Shown here: positions 15,580 to 23,251 of the stretch, in pieces
Numbering within the stretch: position 1 is the first letter of the stretch
Layout: each line of letters opens with the position of its first letter
NCBI GenBank assembly: GCA_905234735.1
Contig: CAJOJA010000025.1
Coordinates: 1-33,096, forward strand
Length of the DNA: 33,096 nucleotides
Direction: 5' to 3'
From: an uncultured Bacteroidaceae bacterium
Lineage (GTDB): Bacteria > Bacteroidota > Bacteroidia > Bacteroidales > Bacteroidaceae
Notes under the pieces: generated by a model
Database searches by the model: none
What the model saw: only the letters and a program-made list of their open reading frames with translations
What the model was told of the DNA's origin: nothing
Made by a program: the position numbers and the translations under genes

Positions 15580-16959
15580 ATGTCGAGAAAAGGCAGGGAC
15601 TATTACTCCTCCCCTTCGGGGGAGGTCGGGAGAGGGGCTATGTCGGCCACTTCTGCAACACGTATGCAGGAGGGTCTGGGCGAGAATGGACACAGAAAAT
15701 ACTACCACGAGGAGCAGGGCCCCGAAACAGCCATACTCGTGGGCTTGATTACGCCGCAGCAGAACGAGCGCAAGACGCAGGAATATCTGGACGAACTGGA
15801 GTTCCTGGCCACAACGGCGGGCGCTGTGACGATAAAACGATTTACCCAGCGCATGAACGGCCCCAGCAGTGTCACCTACTTAGGCATTGGTAAACTGAAG
15901 GAAATCAGGGCCTACATCGAAGCCGAAGAGGAGGCGGAGCGCGAGGTGGGCATGGTCATCTTCGATGATGAACTATCTGCCAAGCAACTTCGCAACATCG
16001 AGGCCGAGCTGAAGGTGAAGATTCTGGACCGTACGAGCCTCATCCTCGACATCTTTGCCATGCGTGCCCAGACGGCCAACGCCAAGACGCAGGTGGAGTT
16101 AGCCCAGTATCGCTATATGTTGCCCCGTCTGCAGCGCCTCTGGACTCACCTCGAGCGCCAGGGTGGCGGCTCTGGCGGAGGAGGCGGAAAGGGTTCCGTG
16201 GGTCTGCGCGGACCAGGTGAGACGCAGTTGGAGATGGACCGCCGCATCATCCTCAACCGCATGTCGCTCCTGAAACAGCGATTGGCCGACATCGACCGCC
16301 AGAAGACCACCCAGCGCCAGGGACGCGGACGCATGATTCGCGTGGCACTGGTGGGCTACACCAATGTGGGTAAGTCCACGCTGCTGAACCTGCTGGCCAA
16401 GACCGAGGTGTTTGCCGAAAACAAACTCTTCGCCACGCTCGACACCACCGTGCGCAAGGTCATCATTGACAATCTGCCTTTCCTCCTCTCCGACACTGTC
16501 GGCTTCATCCGCAAACTGCCCACCGACCTGGTCGATTCCTTCAAGTCCACGCTCGACGAAGTGCGCGAGGCTGACCTGCTCGTACACGTAGTGGACATCT
16601 CGCACCCCGACTTTGAGGAGCAGATACGGGTTGTCGACCAGACGCTGGCCGACCTGGGCTGTGCTGACCGTCCCCAGATGATAGTATTCAACAAGGTAGA
16701 TGCCTACACATGGGTGGAAAAGGACGAGGACGACCTGACGGAACCGACGCGCGAAAACCTGTCGCTAGCCGACCTCATGAAGACCTGGATGGCCCGCCTC
16801 AATGGCGACTGCCTCTTCATCTCGGCTCGCGAGCGCACCAACATCGATACCCTGAAGGACGTACTGTACAAAAAAGTAAGGGAACTCCATGTGCAGAAGT
16901 ACCCTTACAACGATTTTCTTTTCAATCACTACGAAGAGGAAGGTGGAGTGGTCTCTTAG
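15580..16959 (+). CDS. hflX: ribosome-associated GTPase HflX
   Basis: 459 aa. HflX binds the 50S subunit and splits or rescues stalled ribosomes. The N-terminal HflX domain contains VTYLGIGKLKEI and MVIFDDELSAKQLRNIEAEL, followed by AQYRYMLPRLQRLW and a Gly-rich loop before GLRGPGETQLEMDRRII. The G domain has G1 GYTNVGKST (259-267), G3 DTVGF and G4 NKVD. The start is uncertain. 15580 is chosen because GAGGAG lies seven bases upstream; ATGs at 15550, 15640 and 15664 are in frame. Family sequence begins only at about PETAILVGLI (near 15724). The earliest codons overlap a palindromic element, so 15640 or 15664 may be the true start. Confidence 0.93.
   Translation: MSRKGRDYYSSPSGEVGRGAMSATSATRMQEGLGENGHRKYYHEEQGPETAILVGLITPQQNERKTQEYLDELEFLATTAGAVTIKRFTQRMNGPSSVTYLGIGKLKEIRAYIEAEEEAEREVGMVIFDDELSAKQLRNIEAELKVKILDRTSLILDIFAMRAQTANAKTQVELAQYRYMLPRLQRLWTHLERQGGGSGGGGGKGSVGLRGPGETQLEMDRRIILNRMSLLKQRLADIDRQKTTQRQGRGRMIRVALVGYTNVGKSTLLNLLAKTEVFAENKLFATLDTTVRKVIIDNLPFLLSDTVGFIRKLPTDLVDSFKSTLDEVREADLLVHVVDISHPDFEEQIRVVDQTLADLGCADRPQMIVFNKVDAYTWVEKDEDDLTEPTRENLSLADLMKTWMARLNGDCLFISARERTNIDTLKDVLYKKVRELHVQKYPYNDFLFNHYEEEGGVVS
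15606..15639. repeat. palindromic element with TTCG loop near the hflX start
   Basis: Seven paired bases CCTCCCC/GGGGAGG (15608-15614 / 15619-15625) close a TTCG tetraloop, followed by GGGAGAGGGGCT. That tail is the reverse complement of the AGCCCCTCTCCC seen at 5913 and 15502. In the mRNA it would form a very stable hairpin between two candidate hflX start codons. Confidence 0.65.
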
Positions 16960-16974
16960 CGACTTCACCTTCCT
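16937..16974. terminator. probable bidirectional terminator between convergent hflX and porin genes
   Basis: AGGAAGGTG (16937-16945) pairs perfectly with CACCTTCCT (16966-16974); the hflX stop codon lies in the loop. Only 20 bp separate the two convergent genes. There is no long T run on either side, so the call is tentative. Confidence 0.4.
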
Positions 16975-16979
16975 ACTTA

Positions 16980-18437
16980 TCAGAATTTATAGTCGATACC
17001 GATGCCGAACACGTGATTCGTGCGTGAGAATTTCTCCGTGGCGGGCAGAGCCTGCATGGGGTCGGTCTTGCTGCCATAGTTCTCCGCACGGGTGTAATCC
17101 TTATAGATAGAGCAGAAGTAGCCGACATTCACGCGCAGACCCTTGATGACATTGAAGCCGGCACCCACGCCCACACTATAGCTGTCGCAGGCAAACGAGG
17201 TGTTCGACTGGTAGTCGTCCGAGAGTCCGTAGTCGGTGCGCTGTCCGCCTGCGCTGACGGTCACCACCTTCGAGATGTCCCACTCCAGGCCGGCCAGTAT
17301 CTCCTGTGTGCCGTGGGTCAGTGTCTCCTGACGGTCGCCAGCCATCTTGGCATGCTTGTCGTCGAACCAGTGGTATTCCAGCGTGCCACGGAACTTGTTG
17401 GGGATGAACTCATAGCCAACAGCCACAGACAGCAGTCCGGGCATGTCGTAGCGATTCTTCACGTCGGGCAGATACGCTGCAATCTTTTGCACCATCTCCT
17501 GTCCCAGTGCAGGGGTCAGCGCAGCCACGGTAGCTTCGTTGCCCATAGCCTCAGCCATCGCCTTGATGTCAACGGGAGTCACTACACCCCCGGCTCCCAC
17601 CTGGGCGATGCTCAGGGCGTTGGTCTTGTTGGGGATGTTCAGACGCGAACGGAACTCGTAACGGCCCGTTATGAGCAGGCGGTTAAGTTTGTAGTTTACG
17701 CTCAGCATGGGGCAGATGCCGAATCCCTTCTGGTCGACGTCCAACTGCATGTTCAGCGCCTCTTCGGGCAGACCCGTGGCAAGCATCACCATGGGATTGA
17801 CCTTGGCAATGAGGTGTCCGCGACTGAAGCCGCTGTAGATGTTACCGCGCACGCCTACGGCAGCCGACCAGTGGTCGTTGAAGCGATAGGTCAGATTGGC
17901 CTGAATGCCGTAGATGTACTGTTTGCCTTGCATGTAGGCATCCAAGTTGTAGTAGTTAGGTGTCAGTCCGCCCGCACTCAGCTTGGCACGGATGGGCACC
18001 ACCAGCGTAGGGATGCCCTCGTCGTAGGTCACCTTGCCGCCACTGCCCACGATACCGGCCATCATCGATACAGCCCACTTATTGTGTCTATACGAGGCAA
18101 AAAAGGCAGGAACGAAGGGGTTGGCTGTAGCTTTTCCCTCATACTTATGGTTCTCGAAACCCACGGCTGTGGCGTATGGCTGGGCCAGTGTGGTCTCGAT
18201 GTTACGGTACTGGAAGGGCTTCTGTACGTTCAGCGACAGTTGCCATCCGTTATGTCCCCAGGCCAGACCTGCCGGGTTGCTGTAGGCAGCATCGATGTCA
18301 ATGCTGGCGCCGCGTGCCATCATGCGGTCGAAGGCAATGTGGTAGTTGGTGTTGGTCATCAGCCCACCGGCATACGATGCAATTAAAAATGAAAAATTAA
18401 AAAATAAAAATGAAAGGATAATCTTCTTCATACGCAT
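16980..18437 (-). CDS. OmpP1/FadL/TodX family outer-membrane protein
   Basis: 485 aa. The signal peptide is MRMKKIILSFLFFNFSFLIA with cleavage near SYA. The mature start GGLMTNTNYHIAFDRMMARG and SNPAGLAWG match the FadL N-terminal hatch, where NPA is characteristic. The remainder is an alternating beta-barrel pattern with many aromatic girdle residues, ending in the typical outer-membrane signal IGIDYKF (C-terminal Phe). The family moves hydrophobic compounds such as long-chain fatty acids across the outer membrane; the substrate here is unknown. It is divergent from an AraC regulator 141 bp away, which may control it. Confidence 0.88.
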   Translation of the reverse strand: MRMKKIILSFLFFNFSFLIASYAGGLMTNTNYHIAFDRMMARGASIDIDAAYSNPAGLAWGHNGWQLSLNVQKPFQYRNIETTLAQPYATAVGFENHKYEGKATANPFVPAFFASYRHNKWAVSMMAGIVGSGGKVTYDEGIPTLVVPIRAKLSAGGLTPNYYNLDAYMQGKQYIYGIQANLTYRFNDHWSAAVGVRGNIYSGFSRGHLIAKVNPMVMLATGLPEEALNMQLDVDQKGFGICPMLSVNYKLNRLLITGRYEFRSRLNIPNKTNALSIAQVGAGGVVTPVDIKAMAEAMGNEATVAALTPALGQEMVQKIAAYLPDVKNRYDMPGLLSVAVGYEFIPNKFRGTLEYHWFDDKHAKMAGDRQETLTHGTQEILAGLEWDISKVVTVSAGGQRTDYGLSDDYQSNTSFACDSYSVGVGAGFNVIKGLRVNVGYFCSIYKDYTRAENYGSKTDPMQALPATEKFSRTNHVFGIGIDYKF

Positions 18438-18462
18438 AAGGATTAAAATAAGAATTCGGTTG

Positions 18463-18470
18463 CAAAATTA
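18463..18470 (-). promoter_or_regulatory. -7 box of the FadL-type gene
   Basis: TAATTTTG followed by C on the reverse strand, ending about 25 bp before the start codon. The 18471-18566 interval to the opposing promoter is AT-rich and could hold operator sites, but none was recognised. Confidence 0.55.
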
Positions 18471-18566
18471 GTCATATTTGAGGGCGTATGCGTTAGCATT
18501 TACGTCTTTTTTATTGTCATATTGTAAGAAAGTGCTGTTTTACTTTAATTTATGATTTTTAATTTT

Positions 18567-18574
18567 TAATTTTG
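18567..18574 (+). promoter_or_regulatory. -7 box of the AraC gene, 4 nt from its ATG
   Basis: TAATTTTG lies at the end of a TTTTTAATTTTTAATTTTG tract. The ATG begins four bases later, so transcription would start at or beside the initiation codon. Confidence 0.45.
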
Positions 18575-18578
18575 TGGC

Positions 18579-19481
18579 ATGTTAACCGATACCATATCCA
18601 TTGAGTTATTCCGTAACACTAAGGACTGGAAGGGTCACGGCGAGATATTCCTGCACGACCACTTCTGGATGTTGCACGACTTCGAGATTCGCGACCGCGA
18701 GTTCCTCTTCACCACCCAGCCCTACCACATGTACGAAAACCGTGTGGTGTGGGTACGGAAGGGTTCGGCCAGCTACTCGTTCAATTTGGTGGACTATGAC
18801 TTCCAGGCTGGCGACTTGGTCATCTTCTATGCAGACACGCTGGTGGAGAAGAAACGTCACTCACCCGACTTCCAGTTCGATGCCTTCCGCTTCGACGGAC
18901 TGGTGGAGTTGTCGGCCGACGAGAAACCCATCAGCGAGCCCACCAGCTTCATCCGCCTGCACATGGACCAGCAGACGCTGCCCATCGTCAGTCAGCACTT
19001 CAGCCTCCTGTGGCAGGTGGTGCATCAGCAGCCCTACCCTCGCGAGAACGTGCAGCTACTCATCCACTCGCTCCTGCTCTACGCCGGGCGAAAACACGGG
19101 CAGTCCACCACTCCCCCGTCCGCTACCCGTCAGCAGGACACCCTGCGCCGCTTCGTGGCGCTGGTCAGTCGCTATGCCGGACGCGAGCGCAACATCCCAT
19201 TTTATGCCGATCGCCTCTGCATGGCGCCTCACTATCTGAGCACCCTGGTCAAGCAGCAGAGCGGCCGCACCGTGATGCAGTGGATTAACGAAACGGCTGT
19301 GAAGGAGGTGAAGGTCTGGCTGGCCTACAGCGACGAGACCGCAGTCCAGATTTCCGAGCGCCTCGCCTTCCCCAATCCCGCTGCGCTGAACAAGTTCTTC
19401 AAGCGTGAGACGGGTCTTACCCCCATGCAATACCGCATCCTACACTGCAGGGACAGAGCACAGCAATCCGGCGAACTGTAA
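18579..19481 (+). CDS. AraC family transcriptional regulator
   Basis: 300 aa. The N-terminal ~190 residues form a cupin-like ligand/dimerisation region with no sharply recognisable signature. The C-terminal ~100 residues are an AraC-type double helix-turn-helix: IPFYADRLCMAPHYLSTLVK for the first and SERLAFPNPAALNKFFKRET for the second, ending GLTPMQYR. This subfamily, with an N-terminal part of this kind, is frequent in Bacteroidetes. The divergent FadL-type gene and the co-directional TonB receptor 39 bp downstream are natural candidate targets. That is inference from position only. Confidence 0.9.
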   Translation: MLTDTISIELFRNTKDWKGHGEIFLHDHFWMLHDFEIRDREFLFTTQPYHMYENRVVWVRKGSASYSFNLVDYDFQAGDLVIFYADTLVEKKRHSPDFQFDAFRFDGLVELSADEKPISEPTSFIRLHMDQQTLPIVSQHFSLLWQVVHQQPYPRENVQLLIHSLLLYAGRKHGQSTTPPSATRQQDTLRRFVALVSRYAGRERNIPFYADRLCMAPHYLSTLVKQQSGRTVMQWINETAVKEVKVWLAYSDETAVQISERLAFPNPAALNKFFKRETGLTPMQYRILHCRDRAQQSGEL

Positions 19482-19507
19482 AAAAAAGAATAATCAGGTC
19501 ATGCTTA

Positions 19508-19515
19508 TAACTTTG
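19508..19515 (+). promoter_or_regulatory. -7 box of the TonB receptor gene, 5 nt from its ATG
   Basis: TAACTTTG ends five bases before the ATG at 19521. Transcription would start at or within one or two bases of the start codon. Confidence 0.5.
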
Positions 19516-19520
19516 TTGTC

Positions 19521-21719
19521 ATGAAACTAACGAGAAAACAGTGTGTCGCATTGTGGCTGTTGCCCTTGTTGTGTATGTGCACAGCAGTGGCAGCACAAGA
19601 TAGCGTAGGAGTACACCGTCATGCAGAGGATTCGTCCGACGTATTCTTCCGCCACATGAAACTGAATGAGGTGACGGTGACGGGCATTACGGGCAACACG
19701 AAGCTGAAGCACTCCACAACACCCGTGAATATTATAACGCCCAAAGTGTTGCGGGCTACGGCCTCCACCAACATCATTGATGCCATCAGCCATCAGCCTG
19801 GTGTAAGCCAGTTGAGTACAGGTGCCAGCATCTCCAAACCTATCATCCGCGGTCTGGGGTACAACCGTGTGGTGGTGATGAGCGAAGGGGTCAGACAGGA
19901 AGGCCAGCAATGGGGCGATGAGCATGGTGTGGAGGTCGACGGAAACGGCGTGGGCTCTGTGGAAATTCTGAAGGGGCCAGCCTCACTGATGTACGGCTCG
20001 GATGCTATGGCAGGCGTGGTCATCCTGCACCCCCTTCCGGCACCCGTGGAGGATGAACTGCGCATCAACGTCGGCTCGGAATATCAGACCAATAACGGAC
20101 TCTTCGGCTATAACCTCTCCCTTGCCGGTAATAAGAAAGATATTGTGTGGGATGCCGGTTACAGCGATAAGATGGCGCACGCCTATAAAAACAAATACGA
20201 CGGGTATGTGCCTGGCTCCCAGTTCCGCGAGCGGGCAGGACGCATGATGCTGGGTATCAATAGGCCAAAGATACACTCGCGGCTGACGGCAACGCTGTAC
20301 CACCTGACACCAGGCATTATTGAGGGCGAACGCGACGACGTGACTGGCGAACTCGTGTGCTCGTCGGCTTCTCCTAAGACATACAGTAAGGCACTGCCTT
20401 TCCAACAGGTGAATCATTATAAAGTGGTATGGGACAACTCCTTCAACATCCGCAGGGGCTATCTGAAGGCCATCGTAGGCTATCAGCAGAACCGCAGACA
20501 GGAGTTTGAGGAGAGTGCCGACGAGTATGAACTCTACTTTAAGCTTCATACCGTCACCTACGACTTCCGTTACGTGACGCAGGAGTTCAACGGCTGGAAA
20601 CTCTCAGCTGGATTGGGCGGTATGTACCAGCGGTCGGACAATCTGGGCGAGGAATATCTGATTCCCGACTATCATCTTTTTGACGGAGGGCTTTATGCCA
20701 CAGCCACCAAGACCCTGGGCGACCGCTGGACACTGAACGGCGGCGTACGCTACGACCACCGCCACATACATGGAAAAGGACTGGTGGAGGACGGACAGCA
20801 GCGCTTTACCGACTTCACCCGCTATTTCAATGGAGTGACGGGCAGTTTGGGGGCCGTCTGCAACATCAATGAGCACTTTGACGTGCGTCTGAACCTGGCT
20901 CGTGGCTTCCGCACGCCCAACATGAGCGAGCTGGCTTCCAATGGTGTTCACGAGGGCTCCATCCGCTATGAACTGGGGTCGCAGAACCTGAAGGCTGAAT
21001 ACAGCCTACAGGGCGACCTCGGGTTAGACTTCACCTCGCGTTACGTGTCGGCACAGGTGGCACTCTTTGCCAACCGCATCAACAACTACATCTTTACCCA
21101 TCGTCTGCCGCAGGTGATTGAAGACGGATACCTCACCTATGCATATACCCAGGGCAATGCACGCCTGATGGGCTTTGAGGCTGGTGCAGACTTTCATCCC
21201 ATACACTCCGTTCACTTTGCCAACACCTTCTCCTACGTCAATGCACAGTTGCTCAACCAACCCGCTGACACCAAGTATCTTCCCTTCACACCCGCTCCGC
21301 GCTGGACGTCGGAACTGAAGTGGGAGATACTTCATCACTCGCACAACACCATTGCCCACTGCCACAAGGAATCGGTTCCTCACCGCTCCGCTCATCTCTC
21401 CTTCAATAACCTCTATGTTGCCGCAGGCCTCAACTACTGCCTCCGCCAGTCGCACATCTACAGTGCCGACGAGACGGAAACCGTCACACCCTCCTATGTA
21501 CTGCTGAACTTCTCGGCAGGAACGGATGTGCAATGGAAGGGGAAGAGGGTTGCAGAGTTCTATGTAACTGCCGAGAACGTGCTGAACACCGCCTACCAGA
21601 ATCATTTGAGCCGACTCAAATATACCGATGTAAACAATCTCACCGGTCGCCGCGGTGTTTACAACATGGGACGCAACATCTCGTTTAAGTTAGTAATCCC
21701 TTTAGATGCCCGTTTCTGA
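19521..21719 (+). CDS. TonB-dependent outer-membrane receptor
   Basis: 732 aa. The signal peptide ends near AVAA/Q (residue 25), and a TonB-box-like LNEVTVTG lies at about 49-56. The plug holds STTPVNIITPKVLRATASTN, PIIRGLGYNRVVVMSEGVRQ and VEILKGPASLMYGSDAMAGV. A 22-strand-type barrel follows, with RGFRTPNMSELASNG and a terminal ENVLNTAYQNHLSRLKY. No carboxypeptidase-like N-terminal domain is present, so it is not a SusC. Residues 605-625 contain seven histidines (605, 606, 608, 613, 615, 621, 625) and one Cys, which hints at a metal or metal-chelate ligand as in ZnuD-type receptors. Confidence 0.92.
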   Translation: MKLTRKQCVALWLLPLLCMCTAVAAQDSVGVHRHAEDSSDVFFRHMKLNEVTVTGITGNTKLKHSTTPVNIITPKVLRATASTNIIDAISHQPGVSQLSTGASISKPIIRGLGYNRVVVMSEGVRQEGQQWGDEHGVEVDGNGVGSVEILKGPASLMYGSDAMAGVVILHPLPAPVEDELRINVGSEYQTNNGLFGYNLSLAGNKKDIVWDAGYSDKMAHAYKNKYDGYVPGSQFRERAGRMMLGINRPKIHSRLTATLYHLTPGIIEGERDDVTGELVCSSASPKTYSKALPFQQVNHYKVVWDNSFNIRRGYLKAIVGYQQNRRQEFEESADEYELYFKLHTVTYDFRYVTQEFNGWKLSAGLGGMYQRSDNLGEEYLIPDYHLFDGGLYATATKTLGDRWTLNGGVRYDHRHIHGKGLVEDGQQRFTDFTRYFNGVTGSLGAVCNINEHFDVRLNLARGFRTPNMSELASNGVHEGSIRYELGSQNLKAEYSLQGDLGLDFTSRYVSAQVALFANRINNYIFTHRLPQVIEDGYLTYAYTQGNARLMGFEAGADFHPIHSVHFANTFSYVNAQLLNQPADTKYLPFTPAPRWTSELKWEILHHSHNTIAHCHKESVPHRSAHLSFNNLYVAAGLNYCLRQSHIYSADETETVTPSYVLLNFSAGTDVQWKGKRVAEFYVTAENVLNTAYQNHLSRLKYTDVNNLTGRRGVYNMGRNISFKLVIPLDARF

Positions 21720-21747
21720 TGAAACGACCCTGACAATCGGGCTTGCG

Positions 21748-22782
21748 TTATCTCATCCAATACTCGCGTTTCATCTTGGTGTCGAATAGCCACTTGGCCC
21801 AGCGGGGGTGGCGCAGCACCATGCGGAAAAGCAGGCGACACAGCGCAGTGTTGGCAAAGCGGAACAGGCGGTCCTGTGCATGCATCTTGACAAAGACTTG
21901 TCTGTTGGTTTCAGAGAAAGGCCGCTGCTCCACGATGGCACGCTTGGCATTGAAGGCCGTTTGGAAGGCATCGTACAGGCCCTCACCGGTAATCCGGTTT
22001 GGGAAGCCTCCGGCATCGCCGATGAAGATGATGTGCTCGTGCGTGGACTGCACGGTTTTCATGGGTATGTATCCTCCCACTATGCGCCCCTGGGGAACAC
22101 CGAAGTCTGCCATCAGTCGTTGGAAGTGTTCGCGGTCGGTTACCGGGCCGTTAAAGCCCCATACATCCCGTCCTATACCGGGGAACTTATAGAAACAGCC
22201 TGGGAAGTATTTGCTGGAAAAATGCGAAATGATGTTCTTGGGTTCAGACTCTTCGGTGTACTGCTCGATGAAGAATACATTGTGGGCATAGTCTCCGAAC
22301 ATCTGTTTGCGGACACGGCTGTGCGCCCCGTCGGCAGCCACAAGGTATCGGCACGATATCCGGGTGCCGGATTTCAGGTTTACCGTCAGCCGTCCGTCTG
22401 CCTGCACCTCATATCGGTCAAAGGCATCCTGCAGCACTTCGCCGCCGTGCTGCATATAGTGTTTCAGCAGCGAGTAGTCAAAGTCCTTGCGGTTGGTCAT
22501 GCGCAGTTCATACTCTGCATCGAACTCACAGACGGGATCCTTGTCAAACTGCAGACGAAGATTCCAGACGGGACGGTAGTCATAGCTGACACCAGGCATG
22601 AGTCGGTCCAGCAGACGCCAGGCCTTGGGGGTCAGTCCGCCGCCACATATCTTGTCGCGGGGGAAGGTGGCGCGATCCACAATCAGACATTCCACTCCGG
22701 CCTGTTTCAGTTGATAGCCGCAGACGCTACCTGCCGGTCCGCCGCCGATAATTACTACATCTACGTTTCTTGTTGTTGCCAT
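21748..22782 (-). CDS. FAD-dependent oxidoreductase, geranylgeranyl reductase type
   Basis: 344 aa. The Rossmann FAD site is VVIIGGGPAGSVCGYQL (11-27), followed by DRATFPRDKICGGGLTPKA, the hallmark of the geranylgeranyl-reductase/FixC-like group. The second FAD motif is HIIFIGDAGGFPNRITGEGL. Family members reduce isoprenoid chains or related polyene lipids; the substrate here cannot be stated. It is the last gene of the reverse operon, 12 bp after tadA, and converges with the TonB receptor gene across 28 bp. That gap includes a small CGTTTC/GAAACG hairpin at 21711-21726. Confidence 0.82.
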   Translation of the reverse strand: MATTRNVDVVIIGGGPAGSVCGYQLKQAGVECLIVDRATFPRDKICGGGLTPKAWRLLDRLMPGVSYDYRPVWNLRLQFDKDPVCEFDAEYELRMTNRKDFDYSLLKHYMQHGGEVLQDAFDRYEVQADGRLTVNLKSGTRISCRYLVAADGAHSRVRKQMFGDYAHNVFFIEQYTEESEPKNIISHFSSKYFPGCFYKFPGIGRDVWGFNGPVTDREHFQRLMADFGVPQGRIVGGYIPMKTVQSTHEHIIFIGDAGGFPNRITGEGLYDAFQTAFNAKRAIVEQRPFSETNRQVFVKMHAQDRLFRFANTALCRLLFRMVLRHPRWAKWLFDTKMKREYWMR

Positions 22783-22794
22783 CTCTTTGTGTGT

Positions 22795-23235
22795 TTAACG
22801 CCGACTGCGAAAGAAGTCCTGCATCAGCTGTCGGCACTCTTCTTCCAGGACGCCTGTCGTGACTGTGGTCTTGGGATGCAGGGCCTCTGGAGCATATCGC
22901 TGATAGCCCCGTTTCTCATCACCGGTACCAAACACCACACGCCCCACCTGTGCCCATCCCAGTGCACCGGCACACATCACGCAGGGCTCCACGGTGACGT
23001 ACAGCGTACAGTCCGTAAGGTATTTGCCTCCCAGGGCATCGGCTGCAGCGGTCAGGGCCTGCATTTCGGCGTGTGCTGTCACGTCGCGGAGTGTCTCCGT
23101 CAGGTTGTGTCCCCGCCCGATGATGTCGCCCCTCGGGCTGACCACCACTGCCCCGATGGGAATCTCGCCCTCCCGGAGTGCCTGACGGGCTTCTGCCAGT
23201 GCCTGTTGCATGAAGTAGTTGTCGTCTCTGGTCAT
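22795..23235 (-). CDS. tadA: tRNA-specific adenosine deaminase (nucleoside deaminase family)
   Basis: 146 aa. A zinc-dependent deaminase, probably converting A34 to inosine in tRNA-Arg(ACG). Active-site residues are H55-A-E57 and P84-C85-V-M-C88, a standard CDA-type zinc site, with NxxxxTxDVTAHAEM-like context (HNLTETLRDVTAHAEMQAL). The length fits TadA. The family also includes guanine and cytosine deaminases, so specificity is inferred from overall similarity. It lies 16 bp after sufB, where sufC would usually be expected. Confidence 0.85.
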   Translation of the reverse strand: MTRDDNYFMQQALAEARQALREGEIPIGAVVVSPRGDIIGRGHNLTETLRDVTAHAEMQALTAAADALGGKYLTDCTLYVTVEPCVMCAGALGWAQVGRVVFGTGDEKRGYQRYAPEALHPKTTVTTGVLEEECRQLMQDFFRSRR

Positions 23236-23251
23236 GAATATGAAATATCAA

